Assembly: GCF_902686445.1 (NCBI RefSeq)
Contig: NC_062229.1
Coordinates: forward strand, 3,939,503-4,003,502
DNA from: Sciurus carolinensis
Lineage: Eukaryota > Chordata > Mammalia > Rodentia > Sciuridae
Direction of reading: 5' to 3'
DNA length: 64,000 nucleotides
Shown piece after piece: positions 13,132 through 53,925 of the stretch. Below the pieces are notes generated by a model. That model was not told where the DNA came from and made no database searches. It was given only the letters and a program-made list of their open reading frames with translations. A program made the position numbers and the translations under genes. The first letter of the stretch is position 1. Every line of letters starts with the position of its first letter.

Positions 13132-14134
13132 TCAAGGAGCAGTGGTCCAGGGGCTGAGGGCTCCGGCAAGGTGCCAAGCCCAGGATGTGAGTCTTGCTGG
13201 GCAGGAACCCCAGGCTGTGTGTGTGATGTGGCCCTTCGGTCACTGTGAGGAACCAGGTCTCACCGGGACGTGGCTGTGGGTGTCTGATGCCATGAACATC
13301 CATGTGTGACCCTAACACTGTGTGCTGGCTGTGGGTGCTGCCTGCTTGTGTCCTACGTGAGTGTCACGCAGCATCACGCTGTTGGGGGGTGGCGACTGGT
13401 CTTGGTGGGACCATGCGGTTGTGCGTGACTCTGCATGGTGAGCAGCACCACTGGGGTGGTGGAGGCCTCTGCCCGAGGCCAGAGCTGCCCCTGCCCCGTC
13501 GTCCTTTCCCTGAGCCGCTGGCCCTGTGCCACATCGGGTGCCGGCCGGGCCGGGGCGGTGTCCTCCCTGGATGTGTTTGCTTGGCGGTGAAGGATGTCAG
13601 CTGGCTGATGCTACGTGGTAGCTGGAAATGGCCGTGGTGAGGCCGTAACCCATGGTAACTGGTAAAGGCTGCAAGTCCGTGGGCGAGACCCGAGGGTGTG
13701 ACGTCACTGAGACCGGGGCTGTGACTGTGACTGAGCTCTCCACGCGGAGAGTCCTGTGGTCAATCCCCTGCCCACGCTGGACCAGGGGGGGTCCCGAGGT
13801 GCCCCGCCTCCAGCCCCAGTCCCGGGAGCCCCAAGTCCCCACTTCTCCCTGATCGAAAGTATAAATACCCGTATCCCCTCCTCCTGAATATCAGGCAAAC
13901 CAGTCCAGCCCCCCTCCGGGCCTCCCGACCCCTGAGTCGGGGCCTCTGTCCTCCTGCTGTCCCGGCAGATCCGCGGTCCACGTGGGTCCTTTGGGGGCCT
14001 GTGGGTCTTCGCTCTGGCGGGCTGAGGCTTCGCCCCGGTGGCGCTCACTGGGCCCCGCCTCTGAGTCCTGGCTTCCTTGGGGCCCTGCGGGGTCTCGGCC
14101 TTTCGGGTACCCATTCCGCCTTCACCGCTCGCAT

Positions 14135-14562
14135 TCACACCATGAAAGCCCCGAAGTAGGACCGGGTGCCATCGCGGAGCCGCACCAGGCGCTCGTCCGG
14201 CACCCGCACGACCACCTCCTCCCCCGCCTCCAGGTGCACCACGCCGCCCAGGAAGCTGCTGTCCCACCAGAGGCGCGAGCTATTTGCCCGTCCACAGGGC
14301 GACCGCCGGCTGACCAGCAGCTCCAGCTCCTCGGGGTAGCGGGGTGTGCGTTTGTAGAGTCCATGGGTGATGGGAAAGCCACCAGCTGGCCCCTGGGGGC
14401 AGCCAATGCCGCCCAGCTGCACTTTGGAGTAGACATAGTAGTAGCCAGTCTTGGTGGTCACCAGGGCCCCATTGCGGTAGTCGAGGCCCCTCAGGAAGGC
14501 CAGGCCCAGCCGCGTCTCCCACAGCAGTGGGCCCCCACTGCCCGTCAAGCTGGCATTGGCCC
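14135..14562 (-). CDS. TNFSF14: TNFSF14 coding exon 4
   Basis: Residues 100-241, nearly the whole TNF homology domain, ending in TGA at 14137-14135. The acceptor is CTCTCCACAG. It completes a Gly codon begun in exon 3. Confidence 0.95.
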
Positions 14563-17344
14563 CTGTGGAGAGGGAGAGAAGGGGAGAGCTGGTCAGCCCC
14601 CGTCCCACTCCTGCTATGTGACCCTAGTCTGGTCGCCTCCCCTCTCTGAGCCTTCGCCTTGGCGCTATGCTGTTTGTATGGATTAATTCACTTTATTCCC
14701 TCTCTGCAGATGATGGAAATGGAGGTACTGGGAAGAGTAAATTGGTCAGCATGCTCTTTAACTCATCTTTCACAAGTGGAGGCATGGAGGCCTGGGGAGG
14801 CACAGTAACCAGAAAACCAAGAGGAGGCTGGAACACCCAGCCAAGGGGGCTTGGTGAAAATGTCAGCTCTTGGAAGTGGTGGAACCAGAGACCAGGCAGA
14901 ACACGCCTTGGCTCCAGCGGCCTTGACCTCCTGGCCTCAGTTTCCCTCTCTGTAAAATGGAGATCTTGGTGGCATCTCTTCACACAATTCAGAAGTATAC
15001 GACAGGGCCTGACCCAGAGGAAGCAGTCCAGAGGGTTTGTTAAATAGACAAAATGAGAAACGCTCTCGTCTCCATTATCGGTGGTCTCAATTTCCATGGT
15101 TCCACTTACCCTCAGTCAACTGCAGTCCCCAAATATTAGGTGGAAAATTCCAGAAACAAACAATTTGTGTTTTAATAATTTTCATTACAGCATATTGCTG
15201 TGCTTGTTCTACTTTGTTTTTAGTTATTGTTAGTCTCTTACTGTGCCTGATTCATAAACCACATTCTATCACGTGTGTGCCTCGGAAGAAAGGTGGTATG
15301 TCTGGAGAGTGGGGCTCTCTTGGTTTCAGGCACCCAGTGGGGGTCTTGGGACATAGACCTATGGACAACAGGGCCATTACATATGCCCTGGAGCCCGGGG
15401 ACTGGGCAGTTCTGTGAATAAATGTTGAACGAATGAATAAACAAATACTTGGACATGACAGGGCATTTGTCTGGTCTCCCGGGACGTCCCGACCCCTGCT
15501 GTGTCCCAGGACCTAGGATCCCCCTCACCTGTGAGGTGTGCTGCTGGGTTGGCCTGGTGGGCTCTCTGCTCTGGGGAGAGAGGACCAGAAGTTAGAGGCA
15601 AAGCAGTGAGAGGTTAGGGTCAGCCTCCGAGGGGTCACCACGACCATCTCCCAGCCCCTCCCGGAGTGACCCAAACTTCTGCTTCTCAGGCCTGGGGGAG
15701 GGGCACCTGTGTGGCTTGGCCAGTTGTGCAAAGCCCATTGGGCAATGGGCTGGGGGCGGGGCAGCTGACCTCATCCCCTCCTTCCTGGGAGCCAGGACCC
15801 TGACTCACCTTGCCTCAGTGTCTCCCGGGAGCCTGTGTCTGGGTCCTGAAATGCAGAAGGAGCCCACGGTGAGGACATGCCACACCCCAGTGTCACTCAT
15901 ACACACGGCAATGACACAGCTGGACTCTGCGGCAGACACCACCCTCGGACATGTACTCAGGGCCACGTGGGTGCAGTGCGTGCACACACACACACACACA
16001 CACACACCACAGCCACCCTGACCCTCTCTGTAAATGGAGTTTCGCCTGCTTAAGGTTCAATAAACTGATTTGTGTAAAGTGCATTACAGTGTCTGGCACC
16101 TAGTACACACCGCAGAAGGACTGGCTAGGTGGCAATATGGGTTCAGCCCCGTATCTGAAATGTTTGGGGCCAGCAGCGTTTCAGATTTGCTTGGGAGTTG
16201 GTAATACTTGCATTGATTTTTTTTTTTTTTAAATCGGTGAGCGTCCCTCATCCCTCGTCCCTCATCCAGAATGGTCCAAAATCTGAAATTTTTTGAGCAT
16301 CACATTAGTACTCAAAACCTGCTGGGTTTTGGAGCATTAAGGATTTCAGATTTTTGGATTCAAAATACATGGACATCCAGATGGTTGAACACAAGGACAC
16401 CAGCCAGGATGCCTGACCTGGGGCACGGACCTCAACTTCGAAGGACACTGAGAGGAACGTGTGAACTGAGACCCTTGGGTGCATGGGTTACGGGCCCAAG
16501 TGGGTCACAGACACAGAGACAATGACAAGACACACACATCGGCACACGGGGCCTAGGCAGGTGAGTGTGTGCATGTGGTATCTGTGCCCAGGACAGCAGC
16601 ACTGTCCACAAGGCGTGTGGCTATTGACATGTGGCCACCAGGGCTGGGGACCAGACACAACGTGGACACAGAGGGACAAGGCCACACAGGCACACTGCTG
16701 CACAAGCAGGTGCCTGGGTGGCTCACACCACCACGGTCGACCGGAATCCGACTGAGAGCAAGGGCCCAGCCACAGACGGCCCAAGAGGATGGGGGAGAAT
16801 CTCCATAGCAGGGACGAGGGCAGGGCTAATGACAACAGCAACGTCAGAATGTCCCTTCTGATGGCTGTGCACTTGCTGTGGGCCAGCTACTGCTGGGTAC
16901 CCCACGTATCCCGAATCATGCTTCATCCCCTAGGAAGCGGCCACTCTTACCATTATCCCCATTTTACAGAAGAGGAAACTGAGGTTCAGAGAGGTGCATT
17001 CACTTCCCACAGGCTGGCGGCAGCAACTCGGGGGTCATGCTCTGTCTGTCCCTCACACATGCACAGACACGATGGACACACGATGGCACAGGAGTCCCCT
17101 CTGCCAGCCCCCTGTCCCCACTCACCGGCAGGCGGGTGATCGCTTCCGCCAGGCGCCAGTGAAGCTGCAGCAGGAACCAGCCTTGGACGGCCAACCCGGC
17201 CCCCAGCAGCAGCAGCAGGAGAGCCAGGCTGAGCCGCGCGGGGCTGCAGCACCGTCTCCTGCGGCTCTGCCCCAGTCGCCTGAATGGGATGTCTGTCTGT
17301 CCGTCCACCACGAACACAGAGGGCCGCACGACCGTGTCCTCCAT
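14135..17344 (-). CDS. TNFSF14: TNFSF14 (LIGHT), complete coding region, 4 exons
   Basis: TNF-superfamily member 14, a type II membrane cytokine that forms trimers and binds HVEM (TNFRSF14) and the lymphotoxin-beta receptor to co-stimulate T cells. Joined exons 17344-17126, 15845-15809, 15570-15529 and 14562-14135 give 726 nt: 241 aa plus stop, against 240 in human. Residues 1-37 are cytoplasmic, with the near-identical opening [18 protein letters not shown] Leu-rich membrane anchor lies at about 38-58. The short stalk comes from exons 2-3, and the TNF homology domain runs from about 92 to the end ([30 protein letters not shown]). Cysteines 154 and 189 can form the domain disulfide. A sequon at N102 fits the family site; N193-S-S is a second possible sequon. 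All introns are GT-AG. The open frame antisense to exon 4 is a shadow. Confidence 0.95.
14930..15025 (-). mobile_element. MIR fragment in TNFSF14 intron 3
   Basis: Contains 'cctcagtttccctctctgta' followed by 'aaaatgga', the reverse of the MIR core. Confidence 0.55.
15070..15372 (+). mobile_element. Tigger/MER2-type DNA transposon fragment
   Basis: Blocks 'cctcagtcaactgcagtccc' and 'tggaaaattccagaaacaaa' match the left end of Tigger-class elements. 'ttactgtgcctgattcataa' and 'ggtttcaggcacccagtggg' match the right end. The middle is missing, so it is an internally deleted copy. It lies in TNFSF14 intron 3. Confidence 0.6.
15529..15570 (-). CDS. TNFSF14: TNFSF14 coding exon 3
   Basis: 42 nt encoding [13 protein letters not shown] plus split codons at both ends. 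Acceptor CTCTCCCCAG, donor GTGAGG. The NPAAHLTG block is the family's conserved start of the extracellular domain. Confidence 0.93.
15809..15845 (-). CDS. TNFSF14: TNFSF14 coding exon 2
   Basis: 37-nt exon, too short to show as an open frame, encoding [12 protein letters not shown] plus one base. It was found from the needed phase, the acceptor TGCATTTCAG and the donor GTGAGT. It aligns with the human stalk exon (D-GPAGSWEQLIQ) but is clearly divergent there. Confidence 0.88.
15981..16008. repeat. (AC)n microsatellite
   Basis: About 13 AC dinucleotides in TNFSF14 intron 1; likely length-polymorphic. Confidence 0.9.
16135..16365 (+). mobile_element. Old DNA-transposon remnant
   Basis: Internal blocks 'tctgaaatgtttggggccag' and later 'ccaaaatctgaaattttttg' and 'ggatttcagatttttggatt' look like the two ends of a non-autonomous DNA transposon, with a T/A run between. 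Family not assigned. Confidence 0.45.
16870..17000 (+). mobile_element. MIR SINE in TNFSF14 intron 1
   Basis: Clear MIR core and 3' part: 'cattatccccattttacaga' then 'agaggaaactgaggttcaga'. It ends about 125 bases before the exon 1 donor in plus coordinates. Confidence 0.75.
17126..17344 (-). CDS. TNFSF14: TNFSF14 coding exon 1
   Basis: Encodes residues 1-73: cytoplasmic tail, membrane anchor and start of the stalk. The ATG at 17344 is chosen because the next residues match the known LIGHT N-terminus. Donor CCG|GTGAGT. Confidence 0.95.
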
Positions 17345-17825
17345 GCCCGATCAGACAAGGCCCCCCGGGCGCCCGGGCAGGGCCGGCACGCCGAGCAGCG
17401 TCGCTCAGAGGAAACCACAATTGCCCAACACTCCCGGGCTCTGCAGGCTGCAGCAGCGCCTGGGCCCCGGCTGCCTTTAGTGCTGGGCTCAGCCCCTCCC
17501 CTTCCCCACGCACCTCCTCTTCTTCCTGGCCCCTGCCGGCCCTGTCCCTGTCACTCTCACTGAGGCAGTCTCTCACACTTTCCAGAGGCATCTGAAAATG
17601 TGACTCAGGTGGGGAGCAGGTGGGGAGTCCCCAGCTCTGCCTCCTCAGCCACTTTGTTTCCTTGGTGGCCAAATGTTTCCTGCGGAGCTGCTGGTGGGCC
17701 ACGCACTGTCCGGAGGCGGCTGTGAACGCGAGGGACAAGGTGCTCCCGGTGCGAGAGACGCGACCCGGCCAGTGAAGTTCTGCGGAGGTGCGGATGGAGA
17801 TGAGCGCGTGGGGAGCCGCACCGCG
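17345..17825 (-). promoter_or_regulatory. TNFSF14 5' flank (UTR and presumed promoter)
   Basis: GC-rich sequence directly upstream of the TNFSF14 start codon. It must hold 5' UTR and promoter unless an extra non-coding exon lies further out. No TATA box or defined factor site could be assigned, so the transcription start is unknown. Confidence 0.4.
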
Positions 17826-18068
17826 TGCCGCCGGCACTCAGGTGTGCGTGCCTGTGTGTGCGTCTGGACAGGTGCCCACGTGGGGGCATTGTGTACACAC
17901 ACGTGTGCTCTGTGCCTCTGCTTGCATGTGTGTGTGCGTGTGTGCAGGTGCACCTCTGAGTGTGCATGGGCGTGCGTGCACGTGGGTGTGCGCCCGTGCG
18001 TGCCGAGCGGCACATCTTTGCGCACAGGTACGTGCATGCATCTGTGTGGTCTGTGTGCACGTGCAAGT
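17826..18068. repeat. Degenerate (TG)n-rich tract
   Basis: Alternating purine-pyrimidine sequence with many GTGTGC/GTGCGT units, interrupted often. It could adopt Z-DNA. The long Cys/Val- or His/Thr-rich open frames across it are artefacts of the repeat. Confidence 0.75.
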
Positions 18069-19200
18069 GTGGGTTTGGAAGCTGGAATCCGTAGTTGGGA
18101 TATCCACCCGGTTCGCCCAATCCAAGACCGGGAGCCATGGTGGGCTTCTCCCTCCGCCTTGTCCCCCACGCCCCGCCCTTCAGCAAGCCTGTCACTTCAG
18201 CCTCAAGCCAGATGGCAAGTCCTGCCACCCGTCTCCAGTCCTACTGCCACCACCCTAGCGAAGTGCTGCAGACTGACTGTGTCCCTCCAAATCCACAGCG
18301 GGGTGGTGCAGGCGCCTGTGATAGTCGCCTTGGGAGGTGAGCAGGTCACGAGGGATGGGATCGGTGCCCCGGGAAGAAGAGACGTGCGAGGTCGTCCTCC
18401 TCCATGCGAGGATGCCATCTGTGAGTGAGGAGGAGCGCCCGTTCCAGAGCGGGCCAGGCTGCCACTCTGATCCTGGGCTTCCGGTCTCCGAGCAGTGAAA
18501 AAGCAGCACCCGCTTGGGCCTGGGCGTTGTGAGCCGGAGCTGACTGAAACGCCGGGGCACCTGGTCTCTTACTGGGACCGTTGCAGTAGCTCCCCAGCTG
18601 GCCGTCCGGTCACACATCTTGCCACCTTGAAGTTCACCCTCTGCGCTCTAGCGAGGGTGCCCTTGCTTGTTGGTTTACTGTTTTATGGGGTGGAAGTTAT
18701 GGATGTGACGGTTGTGAGTTGCTCTGGGAGTCAGCCATTTAACAAGGAACGACTCAGTTACGTCCTGTACGTTCGTGACTTTGTGCCACCAACTCTAGAC
18801 AGGGTGGTTTGCGCTGCCCCAGAGCATAGCCCAGAGCCCTGAAGCGCCCGCCCCGTCCTGGCGCCCCCTCCCCAAGCCTGGGCAGGTTCGGGTCCTCCTG
18901 TGTGGACTCGTCTTTGTGGATATTTCATGAAGAGGGAAACAACGTGGCGTTTTGTGTCAGTTTATCTCACTCCGCAAGCCCGTGCCCGGCCCGTCTGCAG
19001 GGCAGCACGCATCGCCCGCAACGCGGCTCCACTCCCGGTAGGGCAGATGAGGCTGTCGCGTGGAGGGACGCGGGTCCCCCTCTGGCGACTGAATCTTGCT
19101 GCTGTGAGCATGTACCTCTGCTAGTCTGAGGACCAGTGTTCTTTTTCTTTCCATCTTCAAGACCTTTATTGTCTAATTGAGGAAAAGCCATGGTGTCTGC
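18069..19200. other. Intergenic DNA, no gene recognised
   Basis: Moderately GC-rich sequence between TNFSF14 and the L1 fragment. About 18660-19000 contains segments in the style of old L1-related 3' sequence ('gttatggatgtgacggttgt'), but this is weak. Confidence 0.4.
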
Positions 19201-19635
19201 AATAGAAGTATCTCAGTTTTTATTTTTACAGACTGCATTTTGATTCACTGTACACAAATGGGGTACAACTTCTCGTTCCCATGGTTGCGTGAGATGTAGA
19301 TTCACACCATTCGTGTAATCGCACATGTACACGGGGCAACGATCTGTGTCTCAGTCGACTCTCTTTCCTTTCCCCTCCCCTCCTGCCCCTCTCCTTCCCT
19401 CTACACAATCCCAAGTGCCTCCATTCTCTAACCCTCCCCACCGCCCCGCCCCCTGTTATGTATCATCACCTACTTATCAGACAAAACATTCAGCTTTTGG
19501 TTTTTTGGGATTGGCTTATTTCACTTAGCATGATATTCTCCAACTCCATCCATTTACCAGCAAATGCCATAATTTTATTCTTCTGTATGGCTGAGTAGTT
19601 TTCCATTGTGTATATATACCCAGTTTTCAGTATAT
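19200..19635 (-). mobile_element. LINE-1 3' end, truncated
   Basis: Read on the minus strand, 19490-19630 encodes the L1 ORF2 C-terminal signature (YTMENYSAIQKNKIMAF, LENIMLSEISQSQK). It is followed by 3' UTR-like sequence and an A-rich end near 19210. Only the tail of ORF2 is present, so it is a dead 5'-truncated copy. Confidence 0.8.
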
Positions 19636-19664
19636 GTACTGGGAGTGGATTTGCTACTGGGAGC

Positions 19665-19802
19665 TTTTTTTTTTGTACTGGGGATGGAACCCAGCGCCTC
19701 ATACATACTAAGCAAGTCACCTACCCCTGAGCCACACCCCAGCCCTTTGTCTTCTATTTTGAGACGGTTTCACTAAGTTGCCCAGGCTGGCCTCGAACTT
19801 GA
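19665..19802 (-). mobile_element. B1-dID SINE, minus orientation
   Basis: From the left: T run, 'gtactggggatggaacccag', 'tgagccacaccccagccctt', then 'gttgcccaggctggcctcga'. This is the reverse complement of the squirrel composite SINE. It sits against the 5' side of the L1 fragment. Confidence 0.65.
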
Positions 19803-20640
19803 GGTCCTCCCCTGCCTAAACTCTTCCAGTGACTTGCAGTGACTGAGCTGACAGGGTCGGCAAATTAGAGCCCAAGGCCAAAGCCAGCTGGTCCCGTCTC
19901 TGAACAGCAGGAGACACAGCTCTGGGTGGCTGGTACATTGGCGAGATTCAGAGACCCCGCTGGAGTCGAGTCCTCTGCCTCTGTCCACCCCCACCCACCC
20001 CCCAGGCCACCCTCCAGCACACGTTCATCACCACCTCCACGTTGGAGCTCCTGTTGGCAACTGCTGTGCGCTGATGGGTGTGGCCCTCCTCAGGGAGTCA
20101 GCGGCTCACACAGGGCCTGGCCTCTGGACGGCCTCTCCAGAGGACAGCTAGGCCCTCCCCAAACACTTTGCTGGAACTTGGTTGTCGCTGGAGCAGAGAA
20201 GGAAGCTGCCCTCGGGAGTCAACTCTCAGCCCCTCCAACCTGCAGGATTTCTAGTGACCCTTGGACGGGTCACTCTGTCCAGAGGATGTCCCCAGAGCCA
20301 GGCCAGGGCGTGCCCAGTGCTCTGCAGGCCTCTCACTCAGGGGACAGGTCCGAAGCTCCTCCCTGCTCTTACCTCTGGACCCCCAAGCCTGAAATAGTTA
20401 CTCTTTGGCTCTTTACAGAAAAACCTTGCTGTCCACGTCCTCAGAGCAGACGCCTGGGGGTTTCTCCCTGGGGGTCTTTCCCTGGGGCTCTCATTGGTCT
20501 CACGGCTCGTGCCGTTTGGGTCACTCTGCCCAGGTGTCTCCGAGTGGGAAACCATCTTCCAGCTCCTCCTCATCTTGTCCTGACTCAAGAGACCCCACTT
20601 CACAGGAGTGGTCCCTGATCACCTGTGCTGGCCGGGGGTC
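19803..20640. other. Intergenic DNA, no gene recognised
   Basis: Includes a 230-aa open frame at 19926-20618 (plus) with no recognisable domain, low-complexity Pro/Ser content and overlapping frames on both strands. Not called as a gene. Confidence 0.45.
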
Positions 20641-20643
20641 TCC

Positions 20644-20803
20644 AGAGAAAAGACACAACAGGAGAGAGCGAGAGAGACAAGAGAGACCCAGAAAGACAGA
20701 GGGAGAGAGACAGAGACAGAGACAGGGACAGGGACAGAAAGAGACAGAGATAAGAGAAAAAACAGAGAGACAGACACGGAGACAAGGAGAGAGACAGGGA
20801 GGA
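20644..20803. repeat. (GAGACA)n-type GA-rich repeat
   Basis: About 160 bases of GAGA/GACA units on the plus strand. The Arg/Glu-rich frame on plus and Leu/Ser-rich frame on minus are low-complexity artefacts. Confidence 0.85.
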
Positions 20804-22924
20804 GAGGGCCCCTTTACTTTGAGTACTTGGCTCCCAGGATTGTGGGTGTCGGGAAGTCGGAAATCTGCAGGAGCAGCCGGTCGCCGGGGGCGCCTGGTGA
20901 GAGCCCACGTTGCGGCCAGAAGCTGGACGCTGAGGCGGAGCTCTGCCTCCTGCGTCCCGGGCTCCAGGCAGAATCCCTGCTCCAGGAAACCTCAGCGTGG
21001 GCTCCTCAGGCCACTGGTCATCTGCAACCCTGCTGCCCAACATCATCAAGGGCTGTCCCCCACCCTGCACGTCCCCTGACCCACCTAACAAAGATCTCTC
21101 CAGCCTTGACTTTGGCCCCGGGCCAACATGGAAAATTAACCCTCACATCACTGCGAGGAAATGCTCTGCTCCCCGAGGCCCGGACGACCTCTCTGGTTGC
21201 CCTTCTCCGGGTCTGACCGGCTGAGTCCGTTCTGTCCTTCAGCCCCCTTTCCTTTTCCTCCTTCGGAATGTCAGGTTCATAAGAGCCCATCTGTGCGGGT
21301 CACAGGCTACAGACGGTCAGAGAAACACAAGGACGCCCACCCCCCGAGTGTTACAGGAATGGACACAGGGCCCCAAGTGGACCGGGGTTTTGAGGTGGAG
21401 CTGGAGCCCACTCCTGCTGGCAGGTGGGTTTGTCAGGCCGTGGGCCTCACCCATTTCCTTCTGGGTTCTTCTCTTGAAAATGTGAAGAATAAAATCCACA
21501 GACGGTGATGAAAGGGAAGAGTGAGGGAGAAGGATTCATTTAAGTGAGAAGGGATGGAATTCCTGTGACGTGGGAGGGGACCTGAGCGTGCTACGGGGCC
21601 TTACGGAAACTGAGGAAGCTTGAAGTCCAAACCCTGATTCTATCTGGTCAGGAGGATTTGAGACATGTCGCTCGAGCAACAGGCATGAGTTATGGACGGG
21701 ATAGGAAAAGGGAAAGAGGACACTCTCAGGGAGACAGTGGACCCTCTCTGAGAGGACCTCCCCTGCACCCCAGTTTTATTGGGGAGCCCAGAGAAGCTTC
21801 CAAAGAGTCTCACCCACATCTTGACTTTTGACTGACTGCAGGATGACATCAGACTTTCAAGATCCCACAGCCATGACAACTCCAGGTCACCTTGGCCCAT
21901 GCTGACCGGTTCTAAATACATTCTTAACCAAACGTTCTTACAGATGCTGTGGTTAGAAGGAACTATCCTTATCTCCCTGAAGGTCTGGGATTTGGTTTGT
22001 GAAAAGAGTCACAAAAGTCTCCCCCTTCAGGGTAACCTGGGTTCCTCTTCTCAGCTTTATTTCCGGCCTGCGTGTCTCCTGCAGATAACAGGCGGTTTGC
22101 TGAGGAATGTGACCTAGCCTGTCCACTGAGGCCAGCAGGGCTGCAGGTAAACTCCTCTTGGAAAAGAAAGCATGCGGGGGTGGGCACAGAGGGCCCATTT
22201 GAGGAATTATTCCCTTAACCTCAGGTCGCACGGCTCACATCTGTCTGTGCCCAGTCACAAGCAGAACGGGAAAGTGAGAAAGTAAAGGAAACAGAGAAGG
22301 GCAAGAACGGGGTGGGGACCCAGGGAGTAATAGGGCACTAGGGACCTCCCCTGAGGTCCTCTGGCATTTGGGGGCAGCAGGAAGTGGGTGGGGGCTGTGA
22401 CTTGGTATCCCCCATATTCCTGGTTTGGGAGGTGGGGCCTTGGGGACTTGGAGTTCTCAGCGGGAGGGGCTGTGCACCTTGTTTCCAGGCACAGAGGGGC
22501 TTCCGCAGATGCCCTCTTTCCCCGCTGGACGCCTGGATCCCCGCCTCCCAGATTTCAAATTCCAAGGGGCCAGGCGTGCAGTAGGAAGAGGCTCCTGCGG
22601 TGAGCCACCCCACCCGCCCGCTGCAGCTGCTGCTCCCAACAGCGCTGGCCAGGCTGTGACCTCAGCGGCCCCCACACTCCCTCCCCAATGCTGACTCACA
22701 TCTTCCCTCCCAGTCGGAAACACCTCCCAGGCCGCCCACCCGCCAGCAGACGCTGACCGCCCCCTCTCGGCACGCGGCGGGCACATCTACGGAAGCCTTT
22801 GCTGGCCTGTTCCTGCGGCCCTCAGCGGCCCTCTACTGAGCGGCCGCGAGGTGGGGTGACCTGGCGCAGGGCGAGTGCCAGCCCAGCGAGACAGGAAGTG
22901 GAGTGAGGCGCTGCCCCAAAGGGC
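20804..22924. other. Intergenic DNA, no gene recognised
   Basis: Spacer between the GA-rich repeat and the C3 3' flank. No exon with splice sites, no RNA gene and no clear transposon could be supported. Confidence 0.45.
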
Positions 22925-23535
22925 AAACGGGACACCTAGGATAACAGGTGAGCACGCAGGTCAGGGTGCAGGTAAGGACGAGGGTGAGCGGCAGAGAAGG
23001 ACCGGGCCTGTGGTGCTGGTGAAGAACAGGTAAAGATGCAGCGGAAAGTGTGCCTGGAAGGTGATGTGAGGCAGAGGATGTAGGTGAGGATGACGGTAAG
23101 AACCCAAGGACCCAGAGGGGCGCGGAGCAAATGCACCTGCAGGACGATGCGGGTAGAAAGACAGGTGGGAAACAGGTGGGCGTTGCCAAGGTAAAGATAC
23201 AGGTGAGCTTGGATAGAAATGTGCGGGTGGGCCAGGCGAGGCACGTCAACAGGGTGCTGGTGGGCATGGTTCGGGGTGCGTGAGCCCAGGTAGGATTCAG
23301 CAGCGGGTACTGGTAAGACACAGGCGAGGACCGGTGAAGGGGCAGCCAGCTGCCAGTGAGGGTGGAGGTGGGCATTCAAGCAGGATGGAACTGAGGTGCA
23401 GGTGAGGGTGGAGGTGGGCATTCGGGCAGGATGGAGCCGAGGTGCAGGTGGGAGGGGGCGTACTTCAGGCGAGGCGCAGGGGAGGCAGGCGCGGCTGCAG
23501 GTGAACCCCGGCGGGAAGGAAGTGGGGAACAGGGT
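22925..23535. repeat. Degenerate minisatellite 3' of C3
   Basis: Loose repeats built on 'aggtgagg' and 'gcaggat'. The clearest part is a 46-bp unit present twice in tandem at about 23355-23446 ('gtgagggtggaggtgggcat' repeated 46 bases later). Confidence 0.65.
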
Positions 23536-23621
23536 GCGCGCGGTTCAGGTGGGATCCCAGGTGCCTCTTTCCTCTAGCAAAGGACTCCAGACTTGGGGAG
23601 GCCACGGCATACAACCGAAGC

Positions 23622-23627
23622 TTTATT
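23622..23627 (-). terminator. Poly(A) signal, C3
   Basis: AATAAA on the minus strand, starting 18 bases after the C3 stop codon. C3 is known for a very short 3' UTR in other mammals, so the position fits. Confidence 0.85.
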
Positions 23628-23645
23628 GGAGGGCGTGCCGCCAGG

Positions 23646-53397
<29,752 letters not shown>

Positions 53398-53472
53398 GGT
53401 GCAGGGAGAGTGGAGGGCAGAGGGACAGAGGAGAGGGAGCTGGGGAGGAGTGCGTGGAGCCGCTGGAAGCTC

Positions 53473-53480
53473 CTCTTATC
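53473..53480 (-). promoter_or_regulatory. TATA-like box, C3
   Basis: GATAAGAG on the minus strand, 76 bases upstream of the ATG. It corresponds in place and sequence to the TATA-like GATAAA element of other mammalian C3 genes and predicts a start near 53445-53450. Confidence 0.65.
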
Positions 53481-53535
53481 TGCTCCGCCTTCTCCCCCAC
53501 TGAGCCCTTCCTTCCCCTGTGGGCTCCCCCCTCCC

Positions 53536-53558
53536 GGGGCTGCCCCAGATTGCTCAAT
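53536..53558 (-). promoter_or_regulatory. C/EBP palindrome and kappaB-like site, C3
   Basis: ATTGCTCAAT (53549-53558) is a perfect palindrome that fits the C/EBP consensus. GGGGCAGCCCC (53536-53546) beside it is NF-kappaB-like. The human C3 acute-phase promoter is known to use C/EBP and NF-kappaB near this distance; occupancy here is inferred. Confidence 0.6.
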
Positions 53559-53789
53559 ACATTTCCTAAGGGCTTCCAGCCCTGCGGCCAACAGGTTGAG
53601 GGGTTAATAACCTGAGGCCACGTCCCCCTCCAACAGCAAAGTACCTGTCCCCTGCCCTGGTCAATCTGAGGGTCAAGGCCAGCTGGCCAGCTGGACTGTT
53701 CCCCCTTCCACCCAGTCTGTGGGGGAGACACTGGGGCCTGGAAGGTCATTTACCCCAGAGAGCTGAGTCTCATTCACAGCCCACATCTG

Positions 53790-53925
53790 GCCATGCATTA
53801 ATTTTTTACATTTTTTGGAGAAGAGGGTCTCCTATGATGCTCAGGCTGGCCCTGGACTTCTGAGCTCCTCTTGCCTCAGGCTCCCAAGTAGCCAGGACAA
53901 CAAGGGTACACCACTGCTCGCAGTT
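53790..53925 (-). mobile_element. 7SL-derived SINE, minus
   Basis: 'agggtctcctatgatgctca' then 'ggctggccctggacttctga' and 'aagtagccaggacaacaagg': reverse of a B1/7SL monomer. Confidence 0.6.

Noticed and set aside
13982..14686. 234-aa plus-strand open frame
   Set aside because: It is antisense to TNFSF14 exon 4, whose minus-strand protein is clearly recognisable.
17673..18428. 251-aa plus-strand Cys/Val-rich open frame
   Set aside because: It runs through the degenerate TG tract; codon pattern follows the repeat and no domain is seen.
19490..19720. 76-aa minus-strand open frame as a gene
   Set aside because: It is the C-terminal end of L1 ORF2 fused to SINE sequence, a transposon relic.
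20600..21091. 163-aa minus-strand and overlapping plus-strand frames
   Set aside because: They cross the GA-rich repeat and show low-complexity Ser/Leu or Arg/Glu runs only.
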